Assembly: GCF_010892395.1 (NCBI RefSeq)
Contig: NZ_JAACKB010000438.1
Coordinates: 1 to 6,281 of the forward strand
From: Sulfurovum sp. bin170
GTDB taxonomy: Bacteria; Campylobacterota; Campylobacteria; Campylobacterales; Sulfurovaceae
Length of the DNA stretch: 6,281 bases
Direction: 5' to 3'
Part shown: in pieces, positions 1 to 5,400 of the stretch
Layout: every line of letters starts with the position of its first letter
Numbering within the stretch: position 1 is the stretch's first letter
The notes under the pieces: generated by a model
Database searches by the model: none
Seen by the model: only the letters and a program-made list of their open reading frames with translations
What the model was told of the DNA's origin: nothing
Made by a program: the position numbers and the translations under genes

Positions 1-168
1 GAGAATATAATCATAGAGCCTAAAGAGAGAACTATCACTATCAAAAAAGAGGAGAAACTATTGGCGATAAAAGAGAGTGAGCATGATTGGAAATTTATCG
101 GTGACAACCAAGAGTATAGAAGACTATACCCTCAAATCTTGCCACTGGATATTTTGTCTAAAATTTAA
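1..168 (+). CDS. 3' end of an unrecognised gene (partial)
   Basis: Frame 1 is open from the first base to a TAA at 166-168, giving the last 55 residues of a protein that starts outside the window. The tail is charged and soluble-looking: a Lys/Glu-rich stretch (residues 8-27 of the fragment), then a segment containing HDWKFIGDNQEYRRLYP and the end LPLDILSKI. No membrane segment or catalytic motif is visible. I do not recognise the family and assign no function. Codon use resembles the neighbouring genes, and the frame ends only two bases before a hairpin repeat, which fits a genuine gene end. It converges on the chorismate mutase gene. The overlapping longer frame at 77-262 runs through the repeats and looks like a shadow. 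Confidence 0.6.
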   Translation, partial: ENIIIEPKERTITIKKEEKLLAIKESEHDWKFIGDNQEYRRLYPQILPLDILSKI

Positions 169-170
169 TA

Positions 171-196
171 GGACAACCACAAGGGATTGCCCCTAC
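171..196 (-). repeat. REP-like hairpin with 5' GTAG (second type)
   Basis: Read on the minus strand the element starts with GTAG (193-196) and continues into an imperfect hairpin. Outer arms GGGCAA and TTGTCC pair with one G-T wobble, then CC pairs with GG across a CTTGT loop after an unpaired T. A 5' GTAG next to an imperfect palindrome is the usual form of REP elements mobilised by RAYT transposases. The stem differs from the REPs around the RAYT in this window, so it would belong to another REP type. It begins two bases after the stop codon of the partial gene and sits three bases from the 62-bp repeat. Only one copy is visible here, so its repeat status rests on the form and on my recollection of similar sequences elsewhere. 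Confidence 0.5.
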
Positions 197-198
197 GC

Positions 199-260
199 AA
201 AACTAGGAAGCGAAAACTTTAGTTTCGTATATTTCGAAGCTGTTGCCTCCGATTCCAAAT
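199..260 (-). repeat. Dispersed 62-bp intergenic repeat, copy A
   Basis: This aligns without gaps to 2565-2626 with 54 of 62 bases identical (my count). Shared blocks are AAAACTAGGAA at the left, CGAAAACTTTAGTTTCGT in the middle (arms CGAAA and TTTCG), and GCCTCCGATTCCAAAT at the right. Similarity resumes as AGAAGTCT at 271-278, after an 8-base insertion relative to copy B, and runs into the stop codon of the chorismate mutase gene (277-279). Compared with copy B the second hairpin is eroded and the left flanking ACTTCTTT arm is missing, so this looks like the more decayed copy. Orientation is given relative to the minus-strand gene it follows. Confidence 0.7.
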
Positions 261-276
261 GAATCTTACAAGAAGT

Positions 277-576
277 CTAAAAAACTTTGGCATTTTTAAA
301 CTCTGCCACTTCACTCTCCACCATCTCATCTATCATCCGTATAAATATATCATTAATAAGATTGGGAGAGAGTCCCAGCTCTATCGCTTTGGATCTAGCA
401 CGACTTACAATATCACCAATCCTCTCCTCTGATTTTATCTCTTCGATAGAGTTCTTAAAATGAGCAATCTGTCTGATATAGGCATTTCGAAGAGCAATTA
501 GCTCTACTAATTTCTCATCTACTATGTCTATCTCAACTCTTGTCTCTTCTAGGGTTTTGCATTTTTTAATGTTCAT
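277..576 (-). CDS. Chorismate mutase, AroQ class (PchB-like)
   Basis: A 99-residue all-helical protein of the monofunctional AroQ fold, which normally acts as an intertwined cytoplasmic dimer converting chorismate to prephenate for Phe/Tyr synthesis. The match is clear: TLEETRVEIDIVDEKLVELI (8-27), then R30 and K41 eleven residues apart as in PchB and E. coli CM, and EER with R52. By position, R13, R30, K41 and R52 correspond to the substrate-binding basic residues. The C-terminal helix carries Glu89 where E. coli CM and PchB have Gln, as in yeast chorismate mutase. The nearest relative by eye is PchB (isochorismate-pyruvate lyase), but no siderophore genes are nearby, so chorismate mutase is the safer call. 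The start has GGAG seven bases upstream. It lies 56 bases after dnaK on the same strand, with its own candidate promoter. Confidence 0.85.
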   Translation of the reverse strand: MNIKKCKTLEETRVEIDIVDEKLVELIALRNAYIRQIAHFKNSIEEIKSEERIGDIVSRARSKAIELGLSPNLINDIFIRMIDEMVESEVAEFKNAKVF

Positions 577-602
577 CTATGGTCTCCAAAAATTTTTGAT
601 TA

Positions 603-632
603 ATTATAGCATAACAGATGAAGCAGAGTCTA
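603..632 (-). promoter_or_regulatory. Candidate sigma-70 promoter for the chorismate mutase gene
   Basis: On the minus strand a perfect TATAAT (603-608) lies 18 bases from TAGACT (627-632; 4 of 6 to TTGACA). Transcription would start near 596, about 20 bases before the ATG. The -35 box abuts the dnaK stop codon (633-635). No convincing terminator with a T-run follows dnaK, so read-through from dnaK is also possible. This is a sequence match only. Confidence 0.45.
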
Positions 633-2510
633 TTACTCTACCTCTGCATCAATAATATCATCATCCTCAGCTTTTTTAGCAGGTTTAGCTTTATCACCAC
701 CCTGCTCTTTTGCATAGACAGCCTCTGCCAATTTATGAGACTTCTCTGTCAACACTTTAACCTTCTCTTCTATCTGCTCTTTTGTAGCAGAGTCATCTTT
801 TAGGATAGCTTCTACATCAGCAATAGCAGTTTCGATTCCAGCTTTCTCTGTAGCATCAAAATTATCACCTAAATCTTTGAGCGATTTTGTAGTCTGGTGA
901 ACCAGTGCATCAGCTCTGTTTCTAGCATCTACAAGTGATTTTCTCTTCTCATCTTCTGATTTGTTTGCCTCTGCATCCTGTACCATTTTCTCAATCTCTT
1001 CATCACTTAGTCCAGACGAACCACTAATCTTAATCTCTTGAGATTTACCTGTACCTTTATCTTGAGCTGAAACTGTCAAGATACCATTGGCATCAATGTC
1101 AAATGTCACCTCAATCTGTGGCACACCTCTTGGTGCTGCTGGGATGTCTCTAAGCTCAAACATACCCAACGATTTGTTATCTTTACTAAAATCTCTCTCA
1201 CCTTGAAGTACATGAATACTTACTGCTGGTTGGTTATCTTCTGCTGTTGAGAATACTTGTGACTTTTTAGCAGGGATAGTTGTACCTTTTTCGATTACTT
1301 TAGTCGTAACACCACCCAAAGTTTCAATTCCAAGACTCAATGGAGTAACATCAAGTAACAGTACATCTTTCACATCACCTTTTAGTACACCACCTTGGAT
1401 AGCAGCACCAAGAGCTACAACCTCATCAGGGTTTACAGATTTATTCAACTCTTTTCCAAAGAATTTTTGAACCTCTTGCTGTACCAATGGAATTCTTGTA
1501 CTTCCACCAACCATAACAATTTCGTTGATTTCAGAAGTAGTTACACCCGCATCGGAGAGAACATTTCTAATGGTTTTAACTGTACTCATTACCAAATCAT
1601 CAATCAGTGACTCAAATTTGGCTCTTGTAATCTTCTGAATAAGGTGCTTTGGTCCAGATGCATCAGCTGTGATAAATGGCAAGTTGATTTCAGTCTCTGT
1701 TGAAGATGAGAGCTCTTTTTTGGCATTTTCAGCTGCGTCTTTTACTCTCTGAAGAGCCATAACATCGGCTTTGATATCTACACCAGTCTCTGATTTGAAT
1801 TCAGCCGCCACAAAGTCAATAACTCTGTTATCAAAGTCATCACCACCAAGAAACGCATCTCCACCTGTTGCCATAACCTCTACAACATTATCACCAGTCT
1901 CTAGTACAGTAGCATCAAATGTACCACCACCAAGGTCATAAACAACTATCTGCTCTGCCTCTTTTTTATCAAGACCATAAGCAAGGGCAGCTGATGTTGG
2001 CTCATTGATGATTCGAAGTACATTAAGTCCAGCAATAGTTCCAGCCTCTTTTGTCGCTTTTCTCTGTGCATCATTGAAATAAGCAGGAACAGTAATAACT
2101 GCGTCAGTGACCGTTTCACCAAGATACGCCTCTGCATCCTCTTTTAGCTTCATTAAAATCTTTGATGAAATCTCTTGTGGTGTATAAATCTTATCTGCAA
2201 CCTCGATTGCACACGCTCCATTTCTATTGATAATATGATATGGAAGTCTCTCTTTTGCCTCATCTGCGTGTTCTTCGTCAAACATCAACCCCATAACTCT
2301 TTTGATAGAGTAGATAGTCTTCTCTGGGTTTGTTATAGCTTGTCTCTTTGCAGACTCACCCACTAGCACTTCACCCTTATCCGTAAATGCTACAATAGAT
2401 GGTGTGGTATTTTTACCCTCTTTGTTTGCTATGATTTTTGCTTCACCATTTTCATAAACACTCATTGCTGAGTTTGTTGTTCCTAAGTCAATTCCTAATA
2501 CTTTACTCAT
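633..2510 (-). CDS. dnaK: Molecular chaperone DnaK (Hsp70)
   Basis: A 625-residue full-length bacterial Hsp70. Its cytoplasmic ATP-driven cycle binds exposed hydrophobic peptides, with DnaJ stimulating hydrolysis and GrpE releasing ADP. The nucleotide-binding domain (1 to about 380) has the phosphate-1 motif DLGTTNS (8-14), catalytic Lys70, the signature [13 protein letters not shown] (192-204) with Thr197, and [11 protein letters not shown] (331-341). The linker VLLLD (383-387) leads to the substrate-binding domain [14 protein letters not shown] and a helical lid from about residue 500. The tail ends [10 protein letters not shown], close to the conserved EEVD-like end of bacterial DnaK. The start is supported by the universal N-terminus ([12 protein letters not shown]) and an AAGGAA box 10 bases upstream. 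It follows grpE with an unusually long 127-base gap holding a structured repeat. No frameshift or missing motif is seen. Confidence 0.98.
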   Translation of the reverse strand: MSKVLGIDLGTTNSAMSVYENGEAKIIANKEGKNTTPSIVAFTDKGEVLVGESAKRQAITNPEKTIYSIKRVMGLMFDEEHADEAKERLPYHIINRNGACAIEVADKIYTPQEISSKILMKLKEDAEAYLGETVTDAVITVPAYFNDAQRKATKEAGTIAGLNVLRIINEPTSAALAYGLDKKEAEQIVVYDLGGGTFDATVLETGDNVVEVMATGGDAFLGGDDFDNRVIDFVAAEFKSETGVDIKADVMALQRVKDAAENAKKELSSSTETEINLPFITADASGPKHLIQKITRAKFESLIDDLVMSTVKTIRNVLSDAGVTTSEINEIVMVGGSTRIPLVQQEVQKFFGKELNKSVNPDEVVALGAAIQGGVLKGDVKDVLLLDVTPLSLGIETLGGVTTKVIEKGTTIPAKKSQVFSTAEDNQPAVSIHVLQGERDFSKDNKSLGMFELRDIPAAPRGVPQIEVTFDIDANGILTVSAQDKGTGKSQEIKISGSSGLSDEEIEKMVQDAEANKSEDEKRKSLVDARNRADALVHQTTKSLKDLGDNFDATEKAGIETAIADVEAILKDDSATKEQIEEKVKVLTEKSHKLAEAVYAKEQGGDKAKPAKKAEDDDIIDAEVE

Positions 2511-2637
2511 ATTTTTTTATTTCCTTTTATATCTAATTCTATTTTTTATATCCGAACTTCTTTCAAAACTAGGAAACGAAAACTTTAGTTTCGTCTCTTT
2601 CGGGGCTAAAGCCTCCGATTCCAAATAAAGAAGTCTG
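2511..2637 (-). other. grpE-dnaK intercistronic spacer
   Basis: The spacer is 127 bases. From the grpE stop it holds the foldable 79-bp repeat unit (2556-2634), then an AT-rich stretch and the dnaK ribosome-binding site (AAGGAA at 2521-2526). I see no -10/-35 pair near consensus and no T-run terminator, so grpE and dnaK are most simply one transcript. The structure could be a processing or stability element that sets the grpE-to-dnaK ratio; that is inference. Confidence 0.5.
2565..2626 (-). repeat. Dispersed 62-bp intergenic repeat, copy B
   Basis: This is the better-preserved copy of the repeat also seen at 199-260. It is enclosed by a perfect 8-bp inverted repeat (ACTTCTTT at 2556-2563, AAAGAAGT at 2627-2634), and inside that GGAA faces TTCC. 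Between them lie two hairpins: CGAAA/TTTCG around ACTTTAG, and CGGGGC/GCCTCCG (one bulged T) around TAAA. The whole 2556-2634 can be drawn as a cruciform or three-way junction. The element begins three bases after the grpE stop codon. Its small size and lack of coding content suggest a MITE- or REP-like sequence, but I cannot name the family. Confidence 0.7.
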
Positions 2638-3192
2638 TTATTTTGCAGTTGATACCATCGCTGGTCTAAGCACTCGCTCTTTTATAGTATAGCCCTTTTG
2701 TAAAACCTGTACTATCTGACCAGCTTCATGCTCTTCACTATCAATCTGCATAATAGCTTGATGTACCTCTGGGTCAAACTCTCCCTCACTATCAATCGCT
2801 TTGATACCATTTTTTTCAAGTACCTTAGTCAATTGACCATAAGTCAAATCTAGCCCCTCTTTTATCTTACCCAATACAGCATCGCTACCATCTTCATCAT
2901 CAGTCGCACTAATCATCGCCAATGCACTATCAAAAGAGTCAACTACAGACAACATATCTTTTGCAAAGCTCTCATTGGCATAAGCCACGGCTGCTGCTTT
3001 ATCTTTACCTAACAGTCGTTTGCTATTTTCAAAACTAGCATGTGTTCTCAAAAATTTATCTTCCCAAGACGCTACCAAAGCCCTCATCTCTTCAAGTTCT
3101 GAAACTCCACTCTCTTCTGTTTCAACAACCTCTTCAGATTCAGGAGTCTCAATCTCAACTTCTATAGAGGATTTTTCATTCTCTTTACTCAT
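2638..3192 (-). CDS. grpE: Nucleotide exchange factor GrpE
   Basis: A 184-residue GrpE, the cytoplasmic dimer that opens the DnaK nucleotide cleft to release ADP, and in other bacteria acts as a thermosensor. Residues 1-35 are acidic and disordered-looking, rich in Glu and Ser. A long coiled-coil helix follows (about 30-65, with FLRTHASFENSKRLLGKDK in place of the usual RADFENFRKR). Then comes the four-helix bundle part (KDMLSVVDSFDSAL, 78-91). The C-terminal beta-wing carries the family signature from FDPEVHQAIMQI (139-150) to GYTIKERVLRPAMV (167-180). Length is normal. The start is preceded by AGGAG/AGAAGG. It is first in the grpE-dnaK unit, where many relatives have hrcA ahead of it; here a promoter and the rpsO terminator lie upstream instead. 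Confidence 0.96.
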   Translation of the reverse strand: MSKENEKSSIEVEIETPESEEVVETEESGVSELEEMRALVASWEDKFLRTHASFENSKRLLGKDKAAAVAYANESFAKDMLSVVDSFDSALAMISATDDEDGSDAVLGKIKEGLDLTYGQLTKVLEKNGIKAIDSEGEFDPEVHQAIMQIDSEEHEAGQIVQVLQKGYTIKERVLRPAMVSTAK

Positions 3193-3249
3193 ATAGACCC
3201 TTCTCCTATTTCATTTATTTATATCATCAATATTTTGAAGATTGAACGG

Positions 3250-3278
3250 ATTATACAACATTGAGTCAAGTTTGTCAA
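3250..3278 (-). promoter_or_regulatory. Consensus sigma-70 promoter of grpE-dnaK
   Basis: On the minus strand TTGACA (3273-3278) and TATAAT (3250-3255) are both perfect and separated by exactly 17 bases (3256-3272). The start would fall near 3243, giving a leader of about 50 bases to the grpE ATG. The -35 region contains a tandem CTTGAC at 9-base spacing followed by ACTCAA. This only partly resembles the HspR (HAIR) operator CTTGAGT-N7-ACTCAAG, with a spacing of six and mismatches in both arms. No CIRCE (TTAGCACTC-N9-GAGTGCTAA) is present. Confidence 0.8.
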
Positions 3279-3308
3279 GGTTATTCTTAGTTTTTTCTGT
3301 AAATAAAC

Positions 3309-3327
3309 TTTAGTCCATCACACTAAA
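3309..3327. repeat. Short inverted repeat upstream of the grpE promoter
   Basis: TTTAGT (3309-3314) and ACTAAA (3322-3327) form a 6-bp inverted repeat around CCATCAC, between the rpsO terminator and the grpE -35 box. It could bind a regulator or be chance in AT-rich DNA. It has no T-run, so it is not a terminator. Confidence 0.25.
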
Positions 3328-3341
3328 CTTTATTGAGTAGA

Positions 3342-3384
3342 CAAAAAAAGGGTCACATACCAACCAAGAGTTAGTATGTGACCC
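3342..3384 (-). terminator. Intrinsic terminator of rpsO
   Basis: On the minus strand, just after the rpsO stop, two 15-base arms (GGGTCACATACTAAC and GTTGGTATGTGACCC) pair fully with a single G-T wobble around a TCTTG loop (stem-loop 3350-3384). Seven Ts follow (3343-3349). This is a textbook Rho-independent terminator and separates rpsO from the grpE promoter. On the plus strand the hairpin lacks a good T-tract. Confidence 0.92.
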
Positions 3385-3393
3385 AAAAGAGAT

Positions 3394-3663
3394 TTAGTTT
3401 CTAATTCCCATATCAGTTTTAATGATATTCCATCTAGCAAGGTCTACTTTTTTCAAATATCTCATTAGTCTTCTTCTTTGACCAACAAGCTTAAGTAGAC
3501 CAAGTCTTGATGAGTGGTCTTTCTTGTTTGTTTTCAAATGCTCTGTTAAGTACTTGATTCTCGCAGTAATAAGTGCAACTTGAACTTCTGTAGAACCTGT
3601 ATCGTTCTCACCTCTTGAATATTTAGAAATAATCTCTTGCTTTTTAGCCGTATCTAAAGCCAT
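3394..3663 (-). CDS. rpsO: 30S ribosomal protein S15
   Basis: An 89-residue protein of the exact usual length for bacterial S15, a primary binder of the central domain of 16S rRNA during 30S assembly. Recognisable blocks are [30 protein letters not shown] (7-36), with the conserved GSTEVQ, then [32 protein letters not shown] (39-70), containing the [12 protein letters not shown]-binding motif, and a basic C-terminus. A strong GGAGG lies five bases from the ATG. It is monocistronic here: a promoter candidate and hairpin leader precede it and a strong terminator follows. In other bacteria S15 represses its own mRNA by binding the leader, so the leader hairpin at 3698-3718 is a natural candidate site. 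Confidence 0.98.
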   Translation of the reverse strand: MALDTAKKQEIISKYSRGENDTGSTEVQVALITARIKYLTEHLKTNKKDHSSRLGLLKLVGQRRRLMRYLKKVDLARWNIIKTDMGIRN

Positions 3664-3697
3664 AATGACCTCCTGATGGGTAGTTTAATTTTTTATG

Positions 3698-3718
3698 TGG
3701 GGTCAACACTAGACCCCA
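3698..3718 (-). promoter_or_regulatory. Leader hairpin of rpsO, possible S15 autoregulatory site
   Basis: TGGGGTC and GACCCCA form a 7-bp stem with a 7-base loop, inside the predicted rpsO 5' leader about 35 bases before the start codon. No T-run follows on either strand, so it is not a simple terminator. Known S15 leader regulators in other phyla use different structures (a pseudoknot in E. coli, a three-way junction in Geobacillus). Assigning this one to S15 is inference from position. Confidence 0.4.
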
Positions 3719-3736
3719 GAACACAAAATGAGCCGT

Positions 3737-3742
3737 ATTTTA
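3737..3742 (-). promoter_or_regulatory. Candidate -10 box for rpsO
   Basis: TAAAAT on the minus strand (5 of 6 to TATAAT), with transcription expected to start near 3730, giving a leader of about 67 bases that includes the hairpin. There is no good -35 at 16-18 bases; the upstream stretch is T-rich, which is common for the vegetative promoters of Campylobacterota. Confidence 0.4.
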
Positions 3743-3770
3743 CCAATTTTTGTTTAAACATAGATAAAAC

Positions 3771-3803
3771 CTGAATTTAATATAAATTAGAGTAAAATAC
3801 TCT
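3771..3803 (+). promoter_or_regulatory. Candidate promoter and operator of the Rrf2-DHH unit
   Basis: TAAAAT at 3793-3798 is a plausible -10 with a weak CTGAAT (3771-3776) 16 bases upstream. The -10 is embedded in an inverted repeat, AGAGTA (3789-3794) and TACTCT (3798-3803) around AAA. A bound dimer there would block the promoter, as expected for a self-repressing Rrf2 regulator. The operator role is inferred from position; the sequence is not one of the Rrf2-family sites I know. Confidence 0.4.
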
Positions 3804-3812
3804 TAATTAAAA

Positions 3813-3824
3813 ATATTCGAATAT
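3813..3824. promoter_or_regulatory. 12-bp perfect palindrome in the Rrf2 leader
   Basis: ATATTCGAATAT is fully self-complementary. It lies 21 bases before the regulator's start codon, just downstream of the candidate -10. It could be a second operator half or chance; AT-rich palindromes are common, but the central TTCGAA makes this one stand out. Confidence 0.35.
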
Positions 3825-3845
3825 CAATATTAAGGAAAATTTAAT

Positions 3846-4247
3846 ATGCTACTAACTCGTGCTAGTGAATATGCTCTTCTTACCTTAGACTTTATCCAAA
3901 ACGCTGACAAACCCAAAGGTGCTGAGCAACTTGCTACAGAACTCAATTTTCCCAAAAGTTTTTTAGCAAAGATACTACAATCTCTTGCCAAAAATGGCAT
4001 CTTGGAATCCAAAAAAGGAGCTCATGGTGGATTTATTATGGCAAAGAAGCCCTCACAAATCACCGTTTCAGAGATTATTTTGGCAGCAGAGGGAAAAGCA
4101 CCTGCGATATTTGACTGCTCACAATATATCAACACATGTCCCAATGGAGCCATAGGAACTTGTAATATCTCACCTTTTTTAACTAACTTTCAACATAAAA
4201 TAGATACATTTCTGCAAGAACTTACCCTTGAGGATATTTTAAAATAA
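3846..4247 (+). CDS. Rrf2-family Fe-S transcriptional regulator
   Basis: A 133-residue DNA-binding regulator of the Rrf2 family (relatives of IscR and NsrR), probably a cytoplasmic dimer. The N-terminal winged helix-turn-helix begins LLTRASEYALLTLDFI (2-17). The recognition region is FPKSFLAKILQSLAKNGILESKKGAHGGF (35-63), with the family's KGAHGGF wing. Cys91, Cys98 and Cys106 (spacing C-x6-C-x7-C) occupy the place of the cluster-binding cysteines of IscR/NsrR (C-x5-C-x5-C), so it likely senses iron-sulfur status, oxygen, NO or redox. The wider spacing sets it apart from those two. An AAGGA box lies nine bases before the ATG. Its TAA overlaps the ATG of the DHH phosphoesterase gene by one base, so the two are co-translated and probably functionally linked. 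The exact signal and targets cannot be read from sequence. Confidence 0.9.
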   Translation: MLLTRASEYALLTLDFIQNADKPKGAEQLATELNFPKSFLAKILQSLAKNGILESKKGAHGGFIMAKKPSQITVSEIILAAEGKAPAIFDCSQYINTCPNGAIGTCNISPFLTNFQHKIDTFLQELTLEDILK

Positions 4248-5287
4248 TGTACATCTACCACCTATCACACATCGACCTTGACGGCTACGGCTGTCAATAC
4301 CTATCAAAAAACTGCTTCTCTACTATAGAGTGCTATAACGCAAACTACGGACCAGAGGTCAAAGCTAGACTAGAAGAGGCTATCACAGCCATCAAACGAC
4401 AGAAGTTTCTCAACCATGATGACTCTGTAGAGCATATAATATTGATTACCGACCTAAACCTAACTACAAAAGAGGCAAACTGGCTAGAGAGAGAAGCCAA
4501 AGAGGTTGGAGCAAAAATCCAACTCCTCGACCATCATGGCTCAGGAGCAAAAACAGCAGAGCAGTTTATATGGTATAAGCTTGATACCACAAAATCTGCC
4601 ACACTCATTACCTATGAGTGGCTACAAAAACATCACGATTTTGACAAAGCAAATAGCTATGCTACGGTAGTAAAAGCCATCAACGCCATAGATATTTGGT
4701 TAAGTGATGATGAGCTATTTGAGTTTGGAAAAGTAGGTTTAGGTATGATTTCAGGAGCTAGAGAGATAAATCGTGTTCTATTTCCTGCTGAGGATAGAGC
4801 ATTAAAACTTTCACTAATAGATTCTATGAAAAACTATGTCACAAAGGAGAATGCTCATATTGAACTTGATGATAGTCTACATCGACTCAAAAAATCGTTT
4901 TTCAAACAAGAAAAAAACAATACCAAAGATAATCTAGTCGCTCTATATGTTACAAAACTTCTAAGTAGTGATAAACAGAGACTTATTATTGAATATAGAG
5001 GCTACAAAGGTATGTTAGGCTATAACTTAGGCAACACCTCCATATTGGGCAATACTTTTTTAGTAGAAAACCCCGACTTTGACTTCTATATGGATATAAA
5101 CTTCAGAGGTAACTTCTCACTTAGAAGCAACAACAAGCTAGATGTCTCCAAAATGGCAGCCGAAATTGGCAATGGTGGAGGACACCCCAATGCCAGTGGA
5201 GGCAAGATAAAAGAGTATAAAGACTCATTTGTCTATAGTGATATCAAGGCTTTTGTTCAAGACTATATAGATGAGAAGACGACGTAA
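4247..5287 (+). CDS. DHH/DHHA1 family phosphoesterase
   Basis: A 346-residue cytoplasmic protein of the DHH superfamily with DHHA1 domain, whose members hydrolyse phosphodiester bonds in nanoRNA (NrnA), pAp or cyclic dinucleotides using paired Mn ions. All metal motifs are visible: SHIDLDGYG (7-15; H8, D10, D12), D69 in LITDLN, the DHH triad D95-H96-H97 in LLDHHGSG, and D149 in INAIDIW. The DHHA1 motif GNGGGHPNASGG (308-319) binds the substrate end. There is no membrane segment and no GGDEF or PAS domain, so it is not GdpP-like. Length fits NrnA-type enzymes (about 310-350). Whether the substrate is short oligoribonucleotide, pAp or a linear or cyclic dinucleotide is not decided by sequence. 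Its start shares a base with the Rrf2 gene stop (TAATG), suggesting translational coupling. A REP element starts 11 bases after its stop. Confidence 0.9.
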   Translation: MYIYHLSHIDLDGYGCQYLSKNCFSTIECYNANYGPEVKARLEEAITAIKRQKFLNHDDSVEHIILITDLNLTTKEANWLEREAKEVGAKIQLLDHHGSGAKTAEQFIWYKLDTTKSATLITYEWLQKHHDFDKANSYATVVKAINAIDIWLSDDELFEFGKVGLGMISGAREINRVLFPAEDRALKLSLIDSMKNYVTKENAHIELDDSLHRLKKSFFKQEKNNTKDNLVALYVTKLLSSDKQRLIIEYRGYKGMLGYNLGNTSILGNTFLVENPDFDFYMDINFRGNFSLRSNNKLDVSKMAAEIGNGGGHPNASGGKIKEYKDSFVYSDIKAFVQDYIDEKTT

Positions 5288-5297
5288 TAAATGCATC

Positions 5298-5318
5298 GTA
5301 GGTTCGGTAACACCGAAC
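5298..5318 (+). repeat. REP element 1
   Basis: GTAG (5298-5301) is followed by a perfect 7-bp hairpin, GTTCGGT and ACCGAAC around AAC. It is identical to the three other intact copies here. It starts 11 bases after the DHH gene stop. An ATG at 5291 in frame with that gene, past its tandem TAA stops, would read through the REP as MHRRFGNTEH before TAA. I do not call that a gene. Confidence 0.93.
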
Positions 5319-5400
5319 ATTAAACATCAAAACACAAAAAAATTCATCTATCTCATCAAACATCATGTATCCAAATTAAAATAATTATTGGATTTTTAAT
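5319..5400. other. Spacer between REP 1 and REP 2 (BIME A)
   Basis: An 82-base AT-rich, G-poor spacer between two inverted REPs that face each other, with their GTAG ends outward. It contains a weak ATCCAA/TTGGAT inverted repeat (5369-5393) followed by TTTT. REP 1 plus spacer plus REP 2 (5298-5421) forms a bacterial interspersed mosaic element (BIME) between the convergent DHH and transposase genes, and may act as a bidirectional transcription barrier. Confidence 0.6.

Noticed and set aside
77..262. Plus-strand open frame of 61 codons
   Set aside because: It overlaps the end of the partial gene in another frame and then runs through the two repeat elements. Its composition is not protein-like.
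623..647. GCAGAG/CTCTGC inverted repeat at the end of dnaK as a terminator
   Set aside because: The loop is 13 bases, it overlaps the last codons, and no T-run follows on the minus strand.
618..803. Other open frames opposite or inside dnaK (also 1395-1610, 1946-2137, 2175-2366)
   Set aside because: They are shadows of the strongly conserved dnaK frame; none has a ribosome-binding site or recognisable protein.
3250..3278. CIRCE or full HAIR operator at the grpE promoter
   Set aside because: No TTAGCACTC/GAGTGCTAA is present, and the CTTGACA...ACTCAAT resemblance to HAIR has the wrong spacing and arm mismatches.
3830..4012. Minus-strand open frame across the Rrf2 gene start
   Set aside because: It is antisense to a clear winged-helix coding region and has no family features.
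5291..5323. Mini-ORF MHRRFGNTEH after the DHH gene
   Set aside because: Ten codons with no ribosome-binding site; it arises because the REP reads the same way as in the RAYT end.
5369..5397. ATCCAA/TTGGAT stem followed by Ts as terminator of the DHH gene
   Set aside because: Only six outer pairs with an irregular AT-rich interior and a short T-run; too weak to call, though REP 1 upstream could add to termination.
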